From the NCBI GenBank assembly GCA_963709655.1, contig CAVPXF010000004.1, forward strand, positions 484,055 to 548,054: a stretch of 64,000 nucleotides of DNA, given 5' to 3'. Positions 36,957-44,600 of this stretch are shown here, in pieces. Both the position numbers and the translations under genes were made by a program. Position 1 is the first letter of the stretch. Every line of letters begins with the position of its first letter. Under the pieces are notes generated by a model, which was not told the origin of the DNA, did no database searches, and worked only from the letters and a program-made list of their open reading frames with translations. The stretch comes from Roseiarcus sp963709655. Its GTDB lineage: Bacteria; Pseudomonadota; Alphaproteobacteria; Rhizobiales; Beijerinckiaceae.

Positions 36957-37656
36957 TTACCCCTTGCCCGGGCATTCCTTCGCCAGGCGGTCCATGGCCT
37001 GCGAGAACCCGGTGAGGGAATAGCTGTCGGTCGTGTCGCCGCCCTTGACGCCGGCGGCCTTCACTTCGAGCGACTCGCCCTTTTTCATCTCGGCGATGAG
37101 GGCGCTCTCGCGGGCGGCGTTCTTCACCCAGAGATTGGCGCCCTTGGGCAGGAGGTCGAACGTCTCCTCGCCGACCGTGGCGACAGGCGCCGGGGCCGCC
37201 TTGCCCTTGGCTTCGGTCTTCGCCTTGGCTTCGGCCTTCACCTTGGCCTTCGCCTTCGTCTTGCTGGGCTTCGAGTTCGGCTTTGTCGGCCTTCTCGGGC
37301 TTGTCAGGCGTCGCCGCGACCCCGGCGACGTCGAAGCCCATGATGAACGACACCTCGTTGCGCACGCCTTCGGCCGGCCGGTCGGAGATGAAGGCGTAGC
37401 CCGCGTCGCGCTTGGCGGCAGGCTCGCGCGACTTCGGCTGGGCGAGGGCGTAGCAGATCTTGCCCCTGCCGGCCTGGCCGACGAACACGTTCCAGTCGCC
37501 GAAGCTTGCGACCAGATTGGGCTTGGCCGCTTCCGCCTTCTTGTCGAGTTTCTTCGTCGCGGCTTCGGCGGCGGCGAGGGCCGAAATCAAGGCGACGATG
37601 GCCGCGGCCGTGGTGGCGCAGGCGCGCCAACGAGACGAAACGCTGCGAGATGTCAT
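36957..37656 (-). pseudogene. Invasion-associated locus B (IalB) family protein, frameshifted in its linker
   Basis: Periplasmic protein of the IalB family, found across Hyphomicrobiales. Signal peptide MTSRSVSSRWRACATTAAAI with a cleavage near AAAEA. The first half has LVASFGDWNVFVGQAGRGKI, then CYALAQPKSREP (IalB signature). A Lys/Ala/Glu repeat linker follows, and there the frame breaks: removing one C from GAAGCCCAGC (about 37268-37272) joins to SKTKAKAKVKAEAKAKTEAK and the C-terminal half FDLLPKGANLWVKNAARESA, ending DRLAKECPGKG. Cys pair positions are kept. The slippery linker (AAGGCGAAGGCC) is a place where real or technical slippage is easy. ATG 37656 follows GAGG. Confidence 0.82.
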
Positions 37657-37814
37657 AAGCCTCAACCCTTTGAATCTTTCGCCGCCCGCTGCCGGCGCTT
37701 AAGCCCCTTGCCGTCGGATCGGGGCGAAATTCTGGCCCAGCGCTTTGCGCCGCAGGGCGGGCCTTGTAAAGCTGCCCGTGGTTAATGAAGAATGAGTAAA
37801 ACGAGGAGACGAGG

Positions 37815-38801
37815 ATGAAGGCCCTGATCTGTCCGTCGCTTGGCCCGGCCGCGACGCTGAAGGTGATGGACATCGATCCGCCGACGCCAGGGCAGGGCGA
37901 AGTCGTCGTGGACATCGTCTATGCGGCGCTCAATTTCTTCGACACCCTGATCATCGAGGGCAAGTACCAGCTCAAGCCCGAGCCGCCGTTTTCGCCGGCG
38001 GGCGAGTTCGCGGGCCGCGTCGCTGCGGTCGGCCCCGGCGTGACCGGATTCGCCGTCGGCGACCGGGTCATGGGCTCGACCGGCTTCGGCGCGGCGCGCG
38101 AAAAGATCGCCATCGCGGCCAACCGTCTCGCCCATGTCCCGGACGGCCTGCCGCTCGACAAGGCCGCGGGCCTGTCGATCGCCTACGGCACGACGCTGCA
38201 CGCGCTGAGACAGCGCGCCGAGATCAAACCCGGCGAGAGCCTCGTCGTGCTTGGCGCCTCCGGCGGGGTGGGGCTGGCGGCGGTCGAGATCGGCAAGGCG
38301 ATGGGCGCGCGCGTGATCGCCTGCGCCTCCTCGGACGACAAGCTCGAATTCGCCCGCCGCTACGGCGCCTCGGAGACGATCAATTACGCGACCGAGGATT
38401 TTCGCGCCCGGCTGAAGGCGCTGACGGGGGGCAAGGGCGTCGACGTCGTTTACGATCCGGTCGGCGGCCCGCTCACCGAAGCCGCGCTCAGGTCGCTCGC
38501 CTGGAAGGGGCGGCTCCTGGTGATCGGCTTCGCCTCCGGGGAAATCCCGAAACCGCCGCTGAACCTGACCCTGCTCAAGGGCTGCGACATCCGCGGCGTC
38601 TATTGGGGCGATTTCGTCGCCCGGGAGCCGGAGGCCAACCGCGACAATATGGCGCAGTTGCTGACTTGGGCCGAAAGTGGGGCCCTGAGAGTCCATATTC
38701 ATGCAAGGTTTCCGTTGCAAGATTATCTCGAGGCGTTCGAGGCGATCTCGAAGCGCCAGGCGCTCGGTAAGGTCCTTTTGCAAATCGGAAAGGATCTGTG
38801 A
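37815..38801 (+). CDS. NADPH:quinone reductase-like zinc-free alcohol dehydrogenase
   Basis: Medium-chain reductase of the QOR type, 328 residues. The start MKALICPSLGPAATLKVMDI and the segments PFSPAGEFAGRVAAVGPGVT and GERLxxLGASGGVGLAAVEIGKA-like nucleotide loop (VVLGASGGVGLAAVEIG) define the family. No catalytic zinc cysteines are seen, as in quinone reductases. The LWAYG-like tail (KGCDIRGVYWGDF) is typical of the alphaproteobacterial acuI-related or QOR groups. ATG 37815 follows GAGGAGACGAGG. Monocistronic; a palindrome lies just downstream. Confidence 0.88.
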   Translation: MKALICPSLGPAATLKVMDIDPPTPGQGEVVVDIVYAALNFFDTLIIEGKYQLKPEPPFSPAGEFAGRVAAVGPGVTGFAVGDRVMGSTGFGAAREKIAIAANRLAHVPDGLPLDKAAGLSIAYGTTLHALRQRAEIKPGESLVVLGASGGVGLAAVEIGKAMGARVIACASSDDKLEFARRYGASETINYATEDFRARLKALTGGKGVDVVYDPVGGPLTEAALRSLAWKGRLLVIGFASGEIPKPPLNLTLLKGCDIRGVYWGDFVAREPEANRDNMAQLLTWAESGALRVHIHARFPLQDYLEAFEAISKRQALGKVLLQIGKDL

Positions 38802-38826
38802 AAAGATAAATCTTTCGCCTTGAAAA

Positions 38827-38847
38827 TTATGGTGCAGTGCACCATAA
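38827..38847. promoter_or_regulatory. Perfect 21-bp palindrome upstream of GNAT gene
   Basis: The half-site TTATGGTGCA is mirrored by TGCACCATAA around a central G. It lies 48 bases before the GNAT start in an AT-rich patch, so it could be an operator overlapping the promoter; a hairpin terminator for the preceding gene is less likely because no T run follows. Confidence 0.55.
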
Positions 38848-38894
38848 TAATTCGTGGGGAATGAGACGCCGAGGCGCAGTTCGGCGAGGACCGC

Positions 38895-39530
38895 ATGAGC
38901 GAGACCAAGTCATCGATCGTGGAGGTCCGGCGGCTCTGGCCGTCGGACATGGAAGCCTACCGCGACCATCTGTTGCGCCTCGACCCGCGCAGCCGGCACG
39001 AGCGGTTCGGCGGCGGGATGTCGGACGACTTCCTGGTTCATTACGCCGAGCATTGCTTCGGCCAGGGCGACCTCCTGTACGGGGCCTACATCGAGGGCGA
39101 GCTGGTCGGCGCAGCCGAACTGCGCTCCAACATGGCGATCTGGAGCGAGCAGGCGCCGTTCGGCCGGCACATCCACGCCGAGGCGGCCTTTTCGGTCGAG
39201 GAAGACTATCGCCGGCGCGGCATCGGCGAGAAGCTCTTCCGGCGGATCCAGCGCGCGGCCTCGAACCACGGGGTCGAGACGATCGAGATCATCTGCCTGC
39301 CCGACAACATCAGCATGCGCAAGCTGGCGCAGAAGTTCAAGACGCAGTTCACCTTCGAGGAATGCAACCTGACGGGCCGCCTGCGCGCCCGCCGTCCGAC
39401 GCCCTTCTCGCTGATGCGCGAGGCGGCTGGCGACGCGGTCGACTTCGGAACCGCGCTGTTCGACGCGCAGTGGCGCGCCTACAACACGGCGCACATGCCT
39501 GAGCCACACCCAAGCCAGAACGCCGCATAA
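38895..39530 (+). CDS. GNAT-family N-acetyltransferase
   Basis: Acetyl-CoA-dependent acyltransferase of 211 residues. The GNAT core is visible: strand YGAYIEGELVGAAELRS, the acetyl-CoA loop EEDYRRRGIGEKLFRRI (R/Q-x-x-G-x-G/A motif) and the following helix RAASNHGVETIEI. The N terminus MSETKSSIVEVRRLWPSDME and the motif DPRSRHERFGG are shared with a well-spread group of alphaproteobacterial proteins of unknown substrate. Its upstream region holds a perfect palindrome and the gene ends at a strong hairpin, so it appears independently regulated. Confidence 0.88.
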   Translation: MSETKSSIVEVRRLWPSDMEAYRDHLLRLDPRSRHERFGGGMSDDFLVHYAEHCFGQGDLLYGAYIEGELVGAAELRSNMAIWSEQAPFGRHIHAEAAFSVEEDYRRRGIGEKLFRRIQRAASNHGVETIEIICLPDNISMRKLAQKFKTQFTFEECNLTGRLRARRPTPFSLMREAAGDAVDFGTALFDAQWRAYNTAHMPEPHPSQNAA

Positions 39531-39556
39531 ACCAGCGCTCCCACGCGACGCATTTC

Positions 39557-39586
39557 GGAAAGCCGGGCCGGCAAGCCCGGCTTTCC
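39557..39586. terminator. Bidirectional hairpin between convergent genes
   Basis: GGAAAGCCGGGC-CGGCAA-GCCCGGCTTTCC is a perfect 12-base stem between the convergent GNAT and SDR genes. There is no long T run on either side, so termination efficiency is uncertain. Confidence 0.65.
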
Positions 39587-39627
39587 GCGTCTTGCAGCGG
39601 GCCGCCGCCGGGCTCTGTCGGCCTCGT

Positions 39628-40368
39628 TCAGGCGATCGCAAAGCCGCCGTCGACGCGGAAGGAGGCGCCCGTCACCGCCGAGGCGCGGTCGGACAGCAGG
39701 AAGGCGATGGCTTCCGCCACCTCGGACGGCTCGATGAACCGGCCGATCGGCATGCGCGAAAGACGCGGCGCGGAGCGGGCCGGATCGCTCCAGGCGAGCC
39801 GCGCCATGTCGGTCAGCGTAATCGTCGGGTTGACGCTGTTGACGCGGATGCCGTGGCGCCCGAGCTCGTTCGCCATCACGCGCATCGCGGCGTCGAGCGC
39901 GCCCTTCGACGCGCAATAGGCGGTATGGTCGATCACGCCGAGAAAGGCCGCGTCGCTGGAGACGTTGACGATCGCTCCGGGCCGTTTCGCCGCGATCCGG
40001 TCGCGGGCGTACGCCTGCGCCACCACCAGCGGCGCCTTGGCGTTGACCGTCATAATGCGGTCGAAGGTTTCGAGCGAAAAATCGACGAAGGGCTCGAGCG
40101 CCGTGGTCCCGGCGCAATTGACCAAGAGGTCGAACGGCAGATGGGCGCTGACCGCAGCCCGCGTCGCCTCGAGGTCGGCGAGATCGACGGCGACGGTGCG
40201 GCAGCCGATTTCGGCGGCGAGCGAGGCAAGCTCGTCGTGCGTGCGGCCGAGGGCCAGCACGGACGCGCCGCGACGCGCGAGCAGCGTGGCGGTCGTGCGC
40301 CCGATCCCCTTGGTGGCGCCGGTCACCAGCACGGTCCGGCCGGCGAATTCGCGAACCTCGTCGTTCAT
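39628..40368 (-). CDS. SDR oxidoreductase, L-xylulose reductase-like
   Basis: Short-chain dehydrogenase of 246 residues. TGATKGIGRTTA is the cofactor loop; LGRTHDELASL after strand two suggests NADP(H). Catalytic residues are in IVNVSSDAAFLG and YCASK. RVNSVNPTITLTDMARLAW and the ending FRVDGGFAIA match the DCXR/L-xylulose reductase type, as does the SDR at 13.4 kb, from which it differs considerably. It is divergent from another SDR at 40.6 kb across a palindrome-rich region. Confidence 0.88.
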   Translation of the reverse strand: MNDEVREFAGRTVLVTGATKGIGRTTATLLARRGASVLALGRTHDELASLAAEIGCRTVAVDLADLEATRAAVSAHLPFDLLVNCAGTTALEPFVDFSLETFDRIMTVNAKAPLVVAQAYARDRIAAKRPGAIVNVSSDAAFLGVIDHTAYCASKGALDAAMRVMANELGRHGIRVNSVNPTITLTDMARLAWSDPARSAPRLSRMPIGRFIEPSEVAEAIAFLLSDRASAVTGASFRVDGGFAIA

Positions 40369-40468
40369 GGGCGCTTCCCCCGGGATCTTCAGCGTTGCTC
40401 CGAATGACGATTGTCGCCCAAACGAAGCGGCGCGTCGATGGGCTACGGCCCTGTCGCGCTGTCGCCGC

Positions 40469-40561
40469 GCGCGGTCAGCGACCGCGCCTACAGGGGGGGC
40501 GGCGCGGTCAGCGACCGCGCCTACAGTGACTGTCGTTACGTGTTAGAGTCAGTCACTGACT
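40469..40561. promoter_or_regulatory. Palindrome cluster in the divergent SDR promoter region
   Basis: GCGCGGTCAGCGACCGCGC, itself an inverted repeat (eight-base arms), occurs at about 40469 and again at 40502 within a 25-base direct repeat (period 33). Next come CAGTGACTG (40524) and CAGTCACTG (40550), a nine-base inverted pair, and the perfect palindrome AGTCAGTCACTGACT at 40547-40561. This looks like one or two repressor operators, for example TetR-type; the regulator is not adjacent. Confidence 0.6.
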
Positions 40562-40637
40562 TCATAATGCGCCGGGCGAAAGGCCGTGTCGATCAGCAAA
40601 GACCCCAAGGCGGGCGCCGGCGAGAGGGACAGCGTTG

Positions 40638-41483
40638 ATGAGCATGCAGGGCAAGACCGTGGTTGCGACCGGCGCCACCTCCGGGATCGGCGAGGCCGCG
40701 GTTCTTGCGCTCGCCAAATCGGGCGCGCGAATCGTGTTCGTGGCGCGCGACGAGAAGCGCGCCCAGAGCACGCTGGCGAAGCTTGAAGCGGCAGCGCCGG
40801 GGCTCGGACACCAGCGCCGCCTTGCCGACCTTTCGAGCATGGCGGAGACCCGGCGCGCCGGTCTCGCCATCGCGGCGAGCGAGCCGCGCATCGACGTGCT
40901 GATCAACAACGCCGGCGCCATGTTCACCGAGCGGCATGTGACGCCGGAGGGGCTGGAGCTCACCTTCGCGTTGAACCACATGGCCTATTTCGTCATGACG
41001 GCGGCGCTTCGCGACAAGCTCGTCGCGTCCGCGCCGTCGCGGATCGTGTCGACCTCCTCGATGGCGCACCAGGGGAGCCTCGACTTCGCCGATCTGCAGG
41101 GCGCGAAGCGCTACAACGGCTGGCAGGCTTACGCCCGCTCGAAACAGGCCAACATCCTGTTCACGCGCGAACTCGGCCGCCGTCTCGGCGGGACGGGAGT
41201 CACCGCCAATTGCTTCCATCCCGGCGCGGTCGCGACCCGCTTCGGCGCTTCGGCCGGGGGCTTCACAGGCTTCCTGCTTCCCATCGCCCGACGCCTTTTC
41301 ATCACGCCCGACAAGGGCGCCGACACGCTCGTCTATCTGGCCTCCTCGCCCGAGGTCGCGAAGGTGACGGGAGGGTACTTCGTCAAGCGCAAGGTCGCCG
41401 AGCCCTCCGCGGCCGCCCGCGACGACGACGCCGCAAGGCGGCTGTGGGAGGCGAGCGAGAAGCTGGCGGCAGCCGCGGGCTGA
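40638..41483 (+). CDS. SDR oxidoreductase (retinol dehydrogenase-like)
   Basis: Short-chain dehydrogenase of 281 residues. TGATSGIGEAAVLAL is the cofactor loop; FVARDEKRAQS suggests NADP(H). The active site is in RIVSTSSMAH and YARSKQANILFTRELGRRL. The ANCFHPGAVATRFG segment is typical of the RDH/WWOX-like SDR branch, distinct from the xylulose reductase type next door. I chose ATG 40638 after GAGAGGGAC. Palindromic operators lie 80-170 bases upstream. The substrate is unknown. Confidence 0.85.
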   Translation: MSMQGKTVVATGATSGIGEAAVLALAKSGARIVFVARDEKRAQSTLAKLEAAAPGLGHQRRLADLSSMAETRRAGLAIAASEPRIDVLINNAGAMFTERHVTPEGLELTFALNHMAYFVMTAALRDKLVASAPSRIVSTSSMAHQGSLDFADLQGAKRYNGWQAYARSKQANILFTRELGRRLGGTGVTANCFHPGAVATRFGASAGGFTGFLLPIARRLFITPDKGADTLVYLASSPEVAKVTGGYFVKRKVAEPSAAARDDDAARRLWEASEKLAAAAG

Positions 41484-41544
41484 CGTCGGGGCCGCGACGC
41501 AGCGCCAAGTCGAGCAGTAAAACCTCGTCTCGAAAGGTCTCCCG

Positions 41545-41676
41545 ATGAAAGCCGTCGTTCTTCATCGCTACGGACGAGGTTCAGCCGGCCGCGGCGGCGT
41601 CGAAGGCGCTCAGGCGCAGATCGCGTCCGCTGGCGGCGGGAGCCGCAAGCTCGATCGGCCCACGACCGCCGCATAG
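41545..41676 (+). pseudogene. 5' remnant of a zinc-type alcohol/quinone oxidoreductase
   Basis: A ribosome site (GAAAGG) and ATG 41545 begin MKAVVLHRYG, the highly typical N terminus of MDR-superfamily alcohol or quinone reductases. After about ten residues the similarity stops and the frame continues as meaningless RGSAGRGGVEG up to TAG 41676, running into the 3' end of the convergent c-di-GMP gene. It follows the SDR gene by 61 bases and was probably an operon partner that was cut off. Confidence 0.55.
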
Positions 41677-44600
41677 GCCTCGATCGGTTGCGGCGGACCG
41701 ATGAGAAAGCCCTGGGCTTCCTGGCATCCCGCCGCTCGCAGGAACGCGAGCTGGCCCTCGGTTTCCACGCCCTCGGCGATCAGCGGCACGCCAAGACCGC
41801 CGCCAAGGCCGACGATCGCGCGGATGACCGGCTCGGAGCTCGGATTCGAGTGCAGGCTCGACACGAACGAGGCGTCGATCTTGATCTTGTCGAACGGGAA
41901 CGAATGAAGATAGGACAGCGACGAATAACCCGTGCCGAAGTCGTCCATCGCCACTCGCACGCCCAGGGCTTTCAGCTGGCGCAGCATCGCCGACACGCGC
42001 GAGAAATCGTCGATCAGAACGCTCTCGGTGATCTCGAGCTCGAGCCGATGCGGCGCCAGGCCCGTTTCCAGGAGAACCGCGTGGACGAACTGAGGCAGCC
42101 CCTCCTTGAGGAATTGCTTGGGCGACAGATTGACCCCGACCGTCTTGGGCAGCGGCCATGACGCCGCTTCCCGGCAGGCTTCGCGCAGCACCCATTCGCC
42201 GATCGGCGCGATCAGTCCGCTTTCCTCGGCGACCGGAACGAATTCCCCCGGCGCGACGAGGCCGCGCCGGGGATGGCGCCAGCGCAACAGCGCCTCGAAG
42301 CCGAAAATGTCGCCGTTTGCGCCCGCCTGCGGCTGGTAGTGGAGCAGCAGCTCATTGCGATCGACGGCGGTTTCCAAGTCCTTGACGAGCGCGCGGCGCT
42401 CGCGCAGGCGCGTGTCCAGGCAAGAATCGAAGAAGCAGACGCCGCCGCCCTCCGCCTTGGCCCGGTAGAGGGCGGCGTCGGCGTTGGCGAGCACCGCTTC
42501 GACATCGCCATGGTCCGGATAAAGCGCGGCGCCAATGCTGATGCTGATGCGAATCTGCCTGCCGTCGATATCGAAAATCGCTGCGCCCGCGCCGTGCAGT
42601 CGCTCGGCGAGATCCGAGGCGCGCGCCGGCAAAGACTTCCCGGAGACGATGCAGGTGAACTCATCGCCGCCGACACGGGCGATTTGCGCGCCATCCCCCA
42701 CCGCCCGGAATCGCTGTGTCACTCGGCGCAACAGCTCGTCGCCGACCGCGTGGCCGAAAACGTCGTTGACCTCCTTGAAGCGATCGAGGTCCAGGCACAG
42801 AACGGCGACCGACGTTCCGGTCTTGTCGGCCTTGGCGATCGAGGCCGCCAGGCGCTCGTTGAAGGCCGCCCGGTTCGGCAGGCCCGTCAGGGTGTCGTGC
42901 AGCGCCAGATAGCCGATTTTCTCCTCGGACTTCTTGCGATCGGTGATGTCGATCACGACGCCGGTATATCGTTGGGCCGGGTGAACGGGAGAATACATTG
43001 GCCCGCCCCGCGCCATCAGCCAGCGCTGTGCGTCTCCCGGCTCGCGGGTTCGCCATTCAATCTTGATCTCGCCGCCCGCCGCGACGGCCTTGCGAGCCGA
43101 GCGCTCCACGCCGGCGCGGTCTTCGGGATGGATGGTCTCGAGCCACGCAGCCAGGGACGGCTCAGAATGCGGCCCAAGCCCGTAAAGCCTCCACATCTCG
43201 GCGGACCAGGCGCCTTTCTTCCTCGCATCGTCCCATTCCCACGCGGCCGCGTTGGCCGCCGTCAGGGCGTAGCGGAGACGCTCCTCGCTGCCGCGCAGCG
43301 CTTCCATGGCGCGCACGCGCTCGATCGCCTCCCAGGTCCGCTCGGCGACGTCCTCCGCCAAGGACACATCCATGGCGGACCAGCGGCGCGGCGTCCGGTG
43401 AAAGATCGACAGCACGGTGACGAGCTTGCCGTCCTTGACCAAGGGCGCCCGCATAAACGCGGCGATCCCGCGCGCGAGGTAGTTCGCCTCGACGTCCGAC
43501 CCAACGCGCGGATCCGCCGTGACGTCATCCACGACGCTGACCTTGCCGGCGCGCTGCTCGTCAAACAGGGCGCGGCCGTAATCCACAGGCCTGTGCACGC
43601 CGATGCTCGTCGGCATCGATCCGTCGGTCCATTCGCGCTTGATGACCGCATATTCCTCGTTCGCGTCGATCTCGGAGTAGACGACCTGATGGCAACCCAG
43701 CTTTTTGCCGAGGCGTTCGCTGACGACCGCAATGATTTCGAACGGGTCGATCAGCGGCTTGATCGCGTCGGCAAGTTCGAGCCGGAAGGAATCGCGTTGC
43801 GCCGCCTCGAGCAGCTTGGCCTCCAGCTGCTTCTCGGCCGTGATGTCCGTCCCTACGCCGTTGCGAACGATCGCCCCGTCCGACTGTCTCTCCGAGTTGG
43901 ACCGCAGGCGCATCCAGCGCAGTTCGCCATCCTTGCGGCGAATGGGGACTTCCACCGCCAAATCGGTCAGGTCGCGCGTGGCGGCTTCTTCAGCAGCCAA
44001 CAGCATCGGCAAGTATTCCGGCAAGACCCGCGCGTACACGGCGTTTGGGTCCGCCATGACCTCTTCGACAGTGACTCCGGCGAGCCTTTCGACGCCGGCG
44101 CTGACATAGAGAAATTTCGCGTTTCCGGCCGTGTCGCGCGTAAAGCGGTAGACGACGCTGTCGGGCAGGTTGTCGCCGACAGCACGCAGCATCGCTTCGC
44201 TCTGGCGCAACTTTTCCTGATGAGCGACGGCTTCTGTGATGTCCGTCGCAACCCCGTTGTGGACGATCACGCCGTTCGTCTGTCTCTCCGGGCGAGAACG
44301 CAGGCGCACCCAACGCAGTTCGCCATCCTTGCCGCGAATGGGGACCTCCGCCGTCACATCGGTCAGATCGCGCGTGGCGGCTGCTTCCGAAGCCGCCAGT
44401 ATCGGCCGGTATTCCGGCAGGATCAGCCCGAGCACTGCTCCAGAGTCGGCCAGCGCTTCCTCGACTGTGACGCCGGTGAGCCTTTCGACGCCGGCGCTGA
44501 TATAGAGATATTTCGGGTTTCCGGCCGCGTCGCGGGCAAAGCAGTAAATGGCGCTGTCGGGCAGGTTGTCGCCGATCGCGCGCAACATCGCTTCGCTCTG

